From Stereum hirsutum FP-91666 SS1 (Eukaryota; Basidiomycota; Agaricomycetes; Russulales; Stereaceae), in assembly GCF_000264905.1 (NCBI RefSeq), contig NW_006763146.1:1-50055 (forward strand): a DNA stretch of 50,055 nucleotides, read 5' to 3'. Positions within the stretch are counted from its first letter, which is position 1; each line of letters opens with the position of its first letter. Positions 9,891-21,600 of the stretch are shown here, piece by piece. A program made the position numbers and the translations under genes. Below the pieces are notes generated by a model. The model did no database searches. It saw nothing but the letters and a program-made list of their open reading frames with translations, and was not told the origin of the DNA.

Positions 9891-11400
9891 TTGTGTTTAA
9901 TCCTCCCACGTCAAGCTCGGCAACGTCTCAGGTCTTTGAGCACCACACCGAACGCCCCGTATTTTCCGGATAGAAGGATGTTTCTGTCGAAGTTCGGCTA
10001 TATCGTAAGTATAAATTGTTCATGCGTTCAGCATCTCCTGTTGACTATCCATACAGTATCACAGCGCAAGGAGATCAGAATTCCGCACAGCACATGGTGC
10101 GCTCCGGGCCCGCTTCCCTTTCGACCGCTTCATGCGGCAGGTATTTATGATACTCGGACTTTCTGAAACAGTCTCCGAGGTTCGAAGTATTCAGAACTGC
10201 GTGCCAGCCACGCACACCAGATGACTCAGCGCAGGGGAAGACACTATCAGAAGATTACTCGAGCTGACGCCGAAGGGCGGCACTTGGTGCCACATCGTCT
10301 ATCCCTGAGTCCAGCACCTCGAAGATCCCCGCATGATTCGGTTGTCTTTGCACGACGATCCGCTAAACCTGAAACTGACCATGTCCAGCCCATTCAACTT
10401 CCTTTCATAGAGCCAGACAGCGACGGAAGATGAGACGAGTCTAGAGTAAGCGGTGCATCTCGCAGCGGAGATACTCATAGCTGGGTACCGCCCCGTCTAT
10501 GTGGTCCATCAGTGATGCGATCGCACGCCTATGCGTATGGAGTAGAGAATGGGTCGAGGAAAGAGGCCTACGCGTTGAACCGTGAGGTAGACATGATTCA
10601 AGCAGAGATCGGCGAAGAAGAATCCACAGTCGCCGGTTCGATGTTGAGCTAAGGTGATGCTTCAGACCATACCATGCACCGTAGAAAGCAGAGAGTATCC
10701 AAGTCTCTGAGACAAGAGAGCAACCAATGCCAAGTCCACAAGATCTGAGAAGAGCGCGAAGTCCAGTATCCTTTGCAGGTATAAGGACTCAAACCCAAGT
10801 GAGGAAGAGTTCCGTTAGTGTGACCGTCGACTAGTCAGAGTACGGTCATGGTGGTCCACAGTAGAAAAAAGAGAGCAAGTGGCGGGAGCGAACATTGATG
10901 ATCGAGAGAAGTTTTGTGTGAGATAAGATACGATAAGATCGGCATGCAAGAACAAGTCCATTTCGTTCGCGATCGCCTTCGTATTGCTCGCCAACAACGA
11001 CGAGCTCTGAATGATCGTTGTACGTAGCACGCTTGCCTTCCGACGCGAACCCTCACCCGGTCATGTACGTCGTCGATCTATCAGCAAAGCCTCGAAATCT
11101 GCACCTCCTCCTTCGTCCTCCCACGTGTCGACGCCTTTCAAGCTCTAATGCGTTCATGCGACGTTATACCTCCGGACCATCCACTTCTTCCGCTCCCTGA
11201 TGACCTTGCGGTGTCAACTGCTCTCGGACATAGAAATACGCAGAGGATGCAACACTTCTTAGAGGGGGAAGATTCTACGGGTCGACAGGAATGGGCAAGC
11301 TGGAGGCAAAGGTGGCGCTGGCGAAGGATTTTTTCATTTCGCTCAGAAGGAAAGGTCAGTTGTATCAGAAGGCACGGGTCGTAAGCCTCTGATTGAGAAT
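9891..11400 (+). pseudogene. Coding-like remnants, unidentified
   Basis: Several plus-strand segments read like ordinary protein but are separated by stops and frame changes without convincing splice sites. Examples are FEVFRTACQPRTPD (near 10,180), YGVENGSRKEAYALNREVDM (near 10,540) and DVIPPDHPLLPLPDDLAV (near 11,160). They are all on one strand and consistent in composition, which suggests one decayed gene, or a gene whose exons I could not assemble. I do not recognise the family. Confidence 0.25.
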
Positions 11401-11654
11401 TCTGCGATAGAGAAGGACTATGAACTCCACATTGCACGAAGCGTGAACGAGGACTGAGGTTCATGGCGTCAGGATGGACGTATCCTCACTCGGTACGTCC
11501 TCTTCTGACGTTCATCATTTTCATTATTTCCTTCAGTCGCTCTATCAAATACTGCAAACGTCTACGACTTCCTCTTATCTATATTCACGCCGATATATAG
11601 TCCCAAACTTACGTCTGTGCCCACCACCAGCGACCCGTCGACCTCTATTCGCAC

Positions 11655-12440
11655 TTGCCCTTGGTTCTCTCACTACAGCTTTCACCCTCGCCCAACGCTA
11701 TTCATCCCATCTCGCCTTTTACTCTCGCCTCCACACCTCCTACGGTGCCATTACTCGATGACCCGCTTCCTCCGCCCATCGATCTATCCCGCTCGGAACC
11801 CATCTCCATCGTTGTCCCAACGTATCGAGAAGTAGTAGCAGCGTAGCCTCGAGGAGATATTTGAGCAATATACAGTCTGAGCCAAGGGTATCCTTGGGGC
11901 TTGCAGTCACGCGCGATGTACGACTCTCTCGCAGATTCTTCATACGACACTGCTAATATCGACAAGACGACCTTCACCTTCACCTGCTCTTCGACATTAC
12001 TTCCACCAACACCGGCTCCATCCTCCGCTACATCAAGTTCGCTATCTCCGAACACTGCCACTGCCTGGCCGTCCTCACATATTCTTCACCTCTCCCTCCT
12101 CCGTTATCCGATTCGAATTCGACTCCGAAGCTCGTGCCTAAACCTCTACAATATCCGAACTGTCAGTTACGCTCGAGAGTATTATCGCCGTCCAAACGAA
12201 ACTAGCTCGCTCATCAACCTGAAACATCGCCGGTGTTCCTGCAGAGGTCGAACCTGTTCGGTCGATAATCTCCTGGGATGGACGGCATGCATAGAGATTC
12301 GGCGAATAGGCCGGGAGGTCACGGTGAGTTTCGGTTCTGCCTCTTTAGTGTACAATTTCTGGCTCTTTGTCCCGATCGTCGGACGTAGCACCTATATGCT
12401 CGTGCAAGGAGTCTTCTGCATCGCGTCTGGTCTGTCGTAG
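11655..12440 (+). pseudogene. Possible glycosyltransferase 2 (DPM1-like) fragment and flanking remnants
   Basis: A 63-residue frame ends in SRSEPISIVVPTYREV. The ISIVVPTYRE string is the typical first strand of GT2 enzymes such as dolichol-phosphate mannosyltransferase. The frame stops four residues later, and no DxD-type or downstream GT2 segment follows in any frame that I could find. The next piece (from about 11,901) reads as low-complexity Thr/Ser/Pro sequence. I infer a broken gene fragment. A short chance match to the motif is the alternative. Confidence 0.3.
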
Positions 12441-12769
12441 ATGCAGATCTGGGCCTCTGCCCTCGTCGCAAATTTCAGCGAACGTTGAATACGTACCACC
12501 ATGCTGCCATGATCGTGTTCTGTGAAAAGGATTCACTCTGGTTATGGACTGATCGACTTGTTTCTCACCTCCTGTCATTCTTCGGCGTGATATCGCTTCG
12601 CGTTCAGCAGGTGTGCTGTCTTCTCTTTCGTCCCTATCTATTTGTTTGCCCTATCAATTCCTCCCTTATACTCATTCATCATAGTTTCGTACGCTGACAA
12701 CTCCTCTCTTTTGATATGGAATTTACTCGCAAGACGACGACATAAAAACCTATATCCGCCCCAGCCGCT

Positions 12770-14122
12770 TCTCGACTCGACTATCTCCGATTGCCTCCAC
12801 TTCTGCCATTCGAACTCCGCGACTATGGTCCTCTTGAATGCGCGGACGAACGGACCGTCACTGGGCCGGAGTTTTGGGTCGCAGAGAAACATCGCATGAG
12901 TAAAGCATAGAAGCCAAGAGACGCGAGTGCGGGAGCATTGATGTGGAGTGTGCGACGGGCGAGGTAAGACAAGTGAAGATACGAGGTTGGAACCCGTTTG
13001 GGTGTTCTGGTCGCGTGCATAAGCTAGATTGATCGGAGTAATGGGAGAGATAGTGATGAGGTGGCATGGGAAGGAGTGACGGGAGGAGGAGACGTTTCGC
13101 GGGACCAGGCGAAAAGGACAGGAGTTACAGGGTTGACGGGTTTCATGAGGAAGGCAGAGCAAACAGACGTTGTGTACGAGGATAGCCACGAGGAGAAGAG
13201 TAAGACGAAGAGTCAGGCCCATCTGCGGAAAACGACGAGGGTGGCGATCCAACGACGTGACATTGTCGTACCGTCGAGTATACACGGCCTGAGGGGTGTG
13301 ATGCAGGACGAGAAGGCTGTTGGTGTGCGCGATGGGTGCGTGGAGATATGCGCGTATTGTTATGGTCTGTTCCGGTCCGTCCTCATCTCTATCTCCTCCT
13401 TCCCCCACGACTGCCCCGGCATTTGCTCACCGCTAACATCTTAACATTTTCCAGATTTGTACAAATATCGTCCACTTGATCCCTCTCGATTTCATCAGTA
13501 GACCTCGGTCAATCCCATCATCCCATCCACCCCCTCCACGTTTCCCTCGACGTCGTTTCATAAAGAAGATCCTAGTGTTCTCGATGAACGCGTATTCGGA
13601 ACAATCAGTAGAAAATGCATGCTTGGGACTCTGAGTGGTACGACTATGCTTTGGCTACGGTCAAGGGGCGATCGACCGTCAACGCTCGTATTTTTTCTTG
13701 GGGAAGTTGGCGCTCGACAAGGCCATGCTTTGAATATGTAGGAATGATTTGAGTCAGCCATAATCATTTCCTACGCCGATATAATGCTTAAGGGGCGGGG
13801 GAAGGAGTGCTAGGTGGGTGGCGTAGTGTGGCGCCGCAAGCGAGATTGGGTCGAAGTCGTAGCGGTGCTGCATCGTATCTGGGCCCACGCCAAGTATACC
13901 GAGGACAGAGCACCATCACCACCAGAGACCGGATCACCCATAGCTCCTCCAACGATGCGAGTTCCGAGCGAAACCTCCTACGCGAACTCGGCAATACCGC
14001 ACAATGCATCCATCGCGTACCCCCTTCCGGTGTTCATCAAAAAGCAACGCCACGACCTCCCTGTATACCCTATCCATGAAATCCACATCGCACTCGACAA
14101 TCATTCGGGAATATCCAGATGA
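12770..14122 (+). pseudogene. Coding-like remnants, unidentified
   Basis: The plus strand carries protein-like runs in shifting frames: DYGPLECADERTVTGPEFWV (near 12,820), RDGCVEICAYCYG (near 13,335), HKEDPSVLDERVFGTISR (near 13,560) and DWVEVVAVLHRIWAHAKY (near 13,840). Stops and frame changes separate them. The last run ends at a stop near 14,122. This may be one decayed gene or several. The 256-codon minus-strand frame over 12,638-13,408 lacks domain features, and I treat it as a shadow. Confidence 0.25.
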
Positions 14123-14438
14123 CTCGATTGTCCCTAGCAGTGCAGAACCGTCCCCTTCATGGTCAGGAGTTCAAGTATAGAGCTGGCAATTTTAGTTGAA
14201 CAACAACGCTGTGCTACAGGATTGAACCGCCGTTACTCTCTCTCTCTCGCCCAGTCGGGATTAAGATATTCTCAACTAGGACAGTTCGTCTTCTTCTATG
14301 ATGTCTCTTCATTCACGCGATACTAAACCTTGGACCCATTGAGACCCGTTGCATCAGCCGTCTCCCATCGGCCTGGGTTTCACTCAGTTAGTGTCCATAA
14401 TCTCTTGGCAGCGAAGGCGATGCCCAAAATGGGAGGCT

Positions 14439-14444
14439 TATAAA
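14439..14444 (+). promoter_or_regulatory. TATA box of the secreted cysteine-rich protein gene
   Basis: TATAAA lies 90 bp before the start codon at 14,529. It is the only such motif in the short upstream gap. Confidence 0.5.
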
Positions 14445-14528
14445 CATGTATCCGAAGCTGGATTAAGATTGCAACAGACTTCCCCTGTACCATTTTCTCT
14501 CTTGTAGTCGATACCTTTCAAATTCTCT

Positions 14529-15180
14529 ATGCAGCTCAAAGGTACTTTCCCTCTTCGTTTTTTGTCCCTCTGTCATCAAATAACTAGCTCTTATAGCGCT
14601 TCTCACCGCTGCTCTTCTCTCTGCAATGACGGAGTCGATTCAAGCCTCCAGCCTCACCAGGCTTGCGAAGCGTGCGCCGACCTGTGACGAGGGTGTCGGG
14701 ACTGCCTGCACGGTCGCAGATGCGAACAATTGTTATGCCGGGATCGTAAGTCGTCTCTTCTTCGCTATCTCCTTTAGAACGACGTTCGACTATGAGATTT
14801 CGCTCCACAGGCTGTAAGTGACCTCACCGAGGACGAGGACGGTCGCCAGCAGTGCTCCGGGATCATCTCAGACTCCGTCAACGATTGCAGCGTACGTTCC
14901 CTACCCTCACCTCTTATTACCATAATATACTGTGCTGATGTCTTTTATCTGGGCGGCAGTGTTCGTGCGACTGCGGCGATGGGTCTTTGTTTGATAGTTT
15001 ACAAGACTTTGAGGATACCTTTGACGCGATCATCAACACCTGCATCAACGCTGCGGAACCAGGTAGGCCTCTCTGTATGCTGTTTTCTGGAGGGAGAGAG
15101 CACTGACGCAGAGCGGGTGTGTAATAGGGTCCAACACGTACGTGGGCGGCTCGAGCACCGTCACTTGTACCGTCACATGA
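14529..15180 (+). CDS. Small secreted cysteine-rich protein (132 aa)
   Basis: Five exons (14529-14541, 14597-14745, 14811-14891, 14960-15062, 15128-15180) join without a frame break through four introns of 55-68 nt. The first exon is only 13 nt. The product starts MQLKALLTAALLSA, a signal peptide, and has a KR pair at residues 29-30 just before APTCDEGVGTACT, which suggests Kex2-type maturation. The mature part has nine cysteines, including a CSCDCGDGS cluster, and ends in TVTCTVT. No known domain is recognised. Size, secretion and cysteine content are typical of fungal small secreted or effector-like proteins, but that role is inference. The gene model is strong because all splice phases agree. 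Confidence 0.82.
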
Positions 15181-15869
15181 ACGTGTTCAACTTCAGAGCC
15201 TTAGTTGCTTTGATACAGAGGAACACACCTGCAGTTACTGCGCTCACCATGCTCTTCATGCCTTGTAGTCTGAACGACGACTGTATATTTAACACTGTTT
15301 TATGATGTATGAACCCAGATTTACTCTTGTTGTCATTTCCGACGCGGTCGGCTACGATGACGAGTGACCGGCTGGGAGCGCAATAGCTATGTCTGCATTG
15401 AGTATCGGCGACGGGAATGAGAGCGACTATGTGCGTACCAAATTGATCCATATTGACCAAGGATTGACGAAGATTATGCAAAGTTGAGTCTTGTTCTAGG
15501 GCCTCCTATAAATTGGGTGGGTCTCCGATTCCTATTCGCAAGGCCGACTGCTGTAAAAGCCCGGAGAACTATGAATTCTTCGCGTACTTTACTATGGCTT
15601 GAGTGGCAAGATTGGCCCTGCCGAGCTTGTGCGATAGTGTTTAGTATGGTCCCCAACTATATTTCTGTGTTATTCGTCTGAATCAGGCTGTGACCGGTCC
15701 ATATTCTGCTCGCCCCTCACCGTGTGCTCATGCGTCTATTCCTTACTTTCTGGATTTTTGGTGGTCACGGAAAACGAGAACTGATCATCAACAATTTCGC
15801 CGCTCGGTAAGCATTGGGACCACGTCTAGTACGAAATTCCAAGAAGTATAGTAAGGACCCGAAGTACAC
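15181..15869. other. Intergenic; nothing recognised
   Basis: This is the shared 3' flank of two convergent genes. Only short unsupported frames occur. Confidence 0.5.
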
Positions 15870-18297
15870 TTAGATATTTCGTATGGGATCTCCTTCTACC
15901 GGTACGAGAGATGTCTGAGAGATAGACTCGGAGTGAAACGGGATACGTTTGTGAGCAACAACGGGCGACCCTGCGCTCTGCTCGAATCTGGTTATCGAGA
16001 GGGAGGACATGCGTGAACTCGAGTCCACTCGAATTTGAAGGTCGCGAGGGCCGAGATCGAGTGGAGGAAGTAAAGAACTGATTCTTCCGCTGTTGTCATC
16101 ATGCGACTCGATGGCGTAAGGGGGATAAGCAGAGGACGGTGTGCTCGGGTCCATTGGTGGAGGTGAATCCGTGAGTGTACGGCGTTCTCGCACCATTGGG
16201 GATGCAAGAAGTTGCCGTATGGAGGTGGAAGGAGATAGAAGTTGGGGAGGGAGATCGCGTCCGACACTGGGCGTATTGAGCGTGGATGGGCGTGGTGGAT
16301 TTCCTCGGTGACGAAAATAAGGATGCTCGTTGTCTGGGAGTGAATCTACGGGTGCAAGCGACAATGGTTCTCTATGAGCGTGCGGTGAAACGGGTTCTGT
16401 CATATGTCGCCTTGGTCTATTGTCCTCGGCAAGGAGTAAGCGCGAAGAGCCGGCTGTGTTATGTGGAAGGTCATATGAAAATGATGGGAGAGAATTGATG
16501 GGTTGAGGACGCTGGTCAACTCCATCAGCAATTGTCCCGTAAGTTTCGAGAGTCGGTGTAGTCGTGTGAGTTTGTGGAAGGGGAGGATGGCTGCGAGAGT
16601 GGCTAAGAGTTTGTTCGTGATCGGTTGGCGAAGGGTGGGAAGATGGATTCACAGTGGCCGACTGTAGGAGCGCAACATCTTCACCGATTCGTGACATGAG
16701 AGGTGCGGAAGAAGCGTCAAGGTTCTCTGCACTAGCAGCATGCAAAGCACTCTCCTCATCCGGGGCTAGTCTGTATGGGAGAGGATCGCCAATTCCCGCC
16801 ACCACGAACCGAAGCTCGTCCCAGCAGCCTTTCGGCAGGTCCGTTATAAACTCTATGATAGTGCGACGACTCTTCCATATGAGGTATATAGTCGAGCCGA
16901 GTGGGCCGAGAACAATTCCGAGAGTGACGACCTGACAGAGAAAGCCTGATCATCAGCATGCAACGGCAGAATTTTGTTTGAAGTGCTTACCTGGCCATAT
17001 GTCAGAATATAAGAACCTTTCGGTCCCGATGCAAGTATCGCACGTTTGATGATACTCCATGACCAGAGGGCATGAAGGGCCAAGGCAAACATATAGAGAA
17101 TCCATGTATGTGCTTCCGAAATCGTGGTACTGTAGAACTTATAAGCGTGCAGAAATGACAGGCCAAACTCACTGAATAAAACTCACATGTACAGTCCTAT
17201 CAATTCAAAATAGTAGGACACTCCGGAGCGAGATCTCCTCTCCGCTTGTCGGATACGATGTTGTTGGTGAATGTATCTCCGGTGACGGATGCCGTATGAG
17301 ACGAACACCGCGAGGCAAGCAAGCAATACTATTTGCCACGGATAGTCCAATGGCGGAGGGAGCCCAACCAGATAACTGAAACTGTTTTCAAGCCATTCCT
17401 TGAAGGCAGTATCCCTGCATAGGTAGCTGTCCAGATAGGCTTCGGACGACAACGACTGAATAAGGCTGAGTGAAAGCCACAGAACGGGAAAGGTTATGGA
17501 CAAGAGCGAGATAATTCGCCTTGAGAGTGTGCCCTTTATTCGGCGAAAGATGAAGTTCGTGCCCCCGGAACAATCGTCGATTGAACGGCTTAGAAGATCG
17601 TCGATCGCGCAGATGAGAAGAAGGATGGTGAATGGTGATGCAGTAGCGACTAGAGCGAAACCGACGTCAAATAAAGACAGACTACAGCTCCGATAACTCC
17701 ACAGGCTGGCTATTATGATGGGGTATTGTTGGAGCAGTAAAGCATATATCTGCGCGGCGTTGTCCTTTTTTGACCACGTTATAAGAAGGGCTACCTCGGC
17801 GTTCGGTATTCATAAGTCGTATCCAAACTCGGTCAATAGGATGGCGACTTACGCAAGTACAGACTCGTCACAACGGCTACGAATAATGAACGGATGTCAA
17901 CGACGGAAGTATGTCAAGAGATGACCGGATAGCTCACTACCAACAGCCACCGCGGTTCCATCTATATCGACATTTCCTGAGATAGGAGTATGCTGGGCCG
18001 TCGTGCAATTCCTGTGGGTATCGTTGGCGGGAACGTAGACCGTGTTAGGGGCCGGGCAGACCCAAAAGCCTGACGTGAAATTGGGTGTCTGGACAAGGCT
18101 CATCACAGCGTTGTGCGAAGCAGGTGGAGTTCGTGGGGTGTGTTGACAAAGAGCATCCCGGTCCATCTCTTATTAGTCGTAGCATGAAGCGCCGTCACAT
18201 AGCAAGCGGTGCTTCCAACAGTTATTGATATCACTCCGTCTCCTAGTCATTACCACGCTCGCAGCTACTCACCGCTATAGGAAATGTTGAGTCCCAT
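15870..18297 (-). CDS. Multi-pass membrane protein with long Ser/Pro-rich cytosolic tail
   Basis: I assemble a protein of about 700 residues. The N-terminal part has several Asn-X-Ser/Thr sites (NFTS, NDTH, NCTT) and cysteines and is probably outside the cell. About six or seven hydrophobic segments follow, among them VVTSLYLPLLI, FTILLLICAI, LLSITFPVLWLSLSL, IVLLACLAVFVSYGI, WILYMFALALHALW and LTYGQVVTLGIVLGPLG. A ~310-residue hydrophilic tail (15870-16805) is rich in Ser and Pro. Intron joins such as SLYL/PLLI and LIGLY/ITTISEAH restore the frame. The first intron in my model would be only 30 nt, so the extreme N terminus is doubtful. The layout resembles an orphan receptor or sensor, but I recognise no named family. 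I recall similar uncharacterised proteins in Agaricomycetes. Confidence 0.75.
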
Positions 18298-18622
18298 TCT
18301 GAGCACAAAGAGTGCATATATAGCATATGTCTGATGTTGTTCGGGTCGAGGGACAGCAATGATGATATAGACCTTATTTGGGAGACACAGCCTCCCATTT
18401 TATTGTCTATTTCCCCAGATGCATGTGGATGAAGCGGTGCGGCGATGATCCCAGTCCGTCAGAACAGCCTGCAGCAGACGCTGCGCTTCAAAAAAGTGCG
18501 AGTAACGTCAAGCCGAGTAAGTGGAGTACACATCGCAAAAAGCGAACAATCTGATAGCGAACATCTGACCATACGGAGGAAGAGACAAACAGATAGATAG
18601 ACCGTAATAGAAGATACTCAGC
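18298..18622. other. Intergenic; nothing recognised
   Basis: This is the gap between the membrane-protein start and the 3' end of the pseudokinase-ARM gene. No gene-like frame is present. Confidence 0.5.
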
Positions 18623-21600
18623 TCAGAATGTCGGACAAGGCGGGAAATGCAGCGGACACCCTCCACTCCAATTATGTGTCATAGCCGTCTTCGCCGACGC
18701 TGCGCACAGAAAAACAGACAAGAATCAGCACCCGACGTTCATACACGCACTGAAACAAAAGTAGAGTTAAGAAACCGCCACTCACCTGCATTCCTGGACC
18801 ACAAATTCCCCGTGATACTCGTCACCGCCAGATTACAAGCCTTCACCACCTCCGTCCTATCCTCCTTATTCGCCTCAACCCCCATCCTCTTCAGAATATC
18901 AATCCCACCAGCCTTCATGATCTCCTTCCTAATGGCCCCGCCGCCGACATCTCCCAAGAAGCTCACTGCTAACGCTAACTCAACATGTACCTCATACTCC
19001 TCTCTACCCTTTTCCTCCCCAGCCGTCCTCAGGGCCGCCAGCAACGAATCTACAACTCCCGCTTCGACCAAGGCTTTTCGAGTTCCAGAGCCCCATTCGG
19101 CGCACGAGAAACGTTGGATGGCGAAAGCAAAGCCTGCAAGCGGTGGGACGCAGGTACTGGGGAGAACGCGGGGAATTCGAGCGAGACCTGGTGCGCAGTT
19201 GGCTTCGAGGAGAATTTTGGACATGTCGGAGGAGTTTGGACGCATGAGGCAGCCGATCGCGCGGGATGTGAAGAGGAGGATCTGGGGATCATCGGAAGTG
19301 TTGAGAAGGTCGGCCAAGGGCTCAACACAGCCTGCCTTTGCGAGGGCTTTCGACTATGGCAAGTTTGAAGTACGATTAGAGTTCACGCCTTTAGGGTGGA
19401 AAGAAGGTGAAGGCCTCACCAATTTGATCGACCTTGCCATCCTAGCAACCCCATATACCGCCGCGCAGACATCGTCCACGTCATACTTGCCCTCAATACT
19501 ATAACCCCTCCACACCTTCTTCAAATGTCCCACCATAGCTTCCACTGTCCCGAGCGTAGCCAACATATTCGCCAATTCATCCGTCCACACCAATCCACCC
19601 AACAACCATGCTGTATATCGTGAAAGGACCGGACTATCCGATAGTAAAGGCTGCGTCATGAGTAGTGTCGGCAATGATCCAGACGGCAGTAGTTTCGTGT
19701 TGGAGAGGGAGGACGCGATATCGGATGTTCGACAAATGCGAGTCAGACACCAGAGTGAGAGTGACGCGAGTGGTGGTGAGGATAAGCAGTGATTGGAGAG
19801 AATTTCGATGAACGTCGTAGTCGTGTTCGTGCGATAGATCGTGTTGCAGCTTAACGAATCCACTCTACCGACATAAAATAATCAACATTGACAGTCATGA
19901 TGATAAGCAAAAATAATAAACGCACGATAGTATCCCCAGCGTGGCCAAAACCGGCTCTAACCCTACCCCATCAGCAGCTCGACTTTTTAACAACTTGATC
20001 AATGTATGCACAACACCAGCCGTGATCAGCTTCTGTGCGTCCTTGTCCGACTGCATCGCGTATTGCTGGATCGCGTACAACCTGCTATCAATCACTTCTG
20101 CCTGTCGATTGTCCGCTACTTCTGTCTGCAGAGCGCCAGCGAGGAGATTCGGGCTTGGACGACCTGTACGCCCGCGTCCGTATCAGTACAGTTCACGTCG
20201 CGATGACGGAAAGACGACAAACGTACCCCGAGCTCCTCCTTCTCCGCTACCTCCCTGACTACTCTGCACGTCCGACATTCCCCCAATCTCACTCCTCGCC
20301 ACCGAACTCCCACCCATCATAACACTCCCCGCATACCCAGCTCCAGCCGGTACCCCCAACGTCTGTCCTTGTCCCTGCCCCTGCGCCACACCGAACGCCC
20401 CGAATCGCTGTTGTTGAGATTGCAACCCGTACGCCGACGTAGGACTCTCACTGCCACCTCCACCCTCCTCCTCGCGTATCGAGCCACTGGTCTGGAACGT
20501 CAATGCATGCGGAGGTGCCGAGCCCGGGATAGAGGGCATATACGACGATCTGTTCGGTCCGTAGCTCGAGCTGTATACCGACGAAGTGTCTGAGTGGGGA
20601 TAGTTGTAGTTGTTGGTCCCGGGATCAGACGACATGCTCATGATGCGAGGATTCTTCCGATCTCCGTAGGCTGAGTAGTCTGCGTAGTTCAACGAGGGCG
20701 GTGCGGGCGACGGCGTGTTTCGGAGGCCCAGCTGCTGCTGATGTTGGTGCTGTTGATGCTGGAATTGTTGTGGATGGAAGGAAGCCGCGGACGTAGGTGG
20801 CATCGACCCGAACTCGTTTATCGTCGATTTACCATCGGACGGTGCATATGACTGAATCCTTGACCCCGACCACGAGCTCGAACTCATATAACTCTGTCGT
20901 AAATTCGGATTCGAGCTCGAGCCCGATCCCAAACCGAAACCCAACGTCGACTGTCGATTCTGGAACGCCAATGGCACCGGGGCGATTGGTGGGCTTTGGT
21001 TTGCGGAGCGTGGCACGAGCGAGGCGGGATGTGGCGATAAGGTGCCCGAACCTGATGGCGGTCGACTAGAGCCAGGAACAGGACTTGGACTTGGACTGGT
21101 GGACGATGCCCGAAATTCGTACGCGGGTGGCGGTGGCGCGGCGGAGGGGTCGTCGTTCGTTACTCGCATGACGGAGGGAGTGTTCGGATTGTGGCCGAAT
21201 ACGGAGGTTTTGCGGGTTGGTGGTGAGCGGGAGTTACCTGCGATGAACAATAGCAGACAAGTGAGAAAAATATGAGCATACCCTTCAATGTTTGGCTAGG
21301 AAGGCGAACGATGACCTACCGAAAACGTTCTTTCCACCCGTACTGGACCCAGCTGAACCCGCACCCGAACTCATACCCACACCAGAGCTCGCACCGGCCA
21401 CAGCATCCTCAGCGACCAACACCTCATCCCTCTCCCTCATTCCCTCCCTCCAACCCTTCACCCACCCCTCCGCGCTCCCTCTCTCCTCCGCATCCTGCTC
21501 CCAGCCCCTCTCGATCACTCTCCACATCCCGTCTCCTAGTCCATTCCACCGAGCTTGTTCGGATGAGGGTCGATCGGGACGCATGGATTCACGGACGACG

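Noticed and set aside
12638..13408. 256-codon minus-strand open frame
   Set aside because: It has low-complexity composition without a domain, and the opposite strand reads more like protein.
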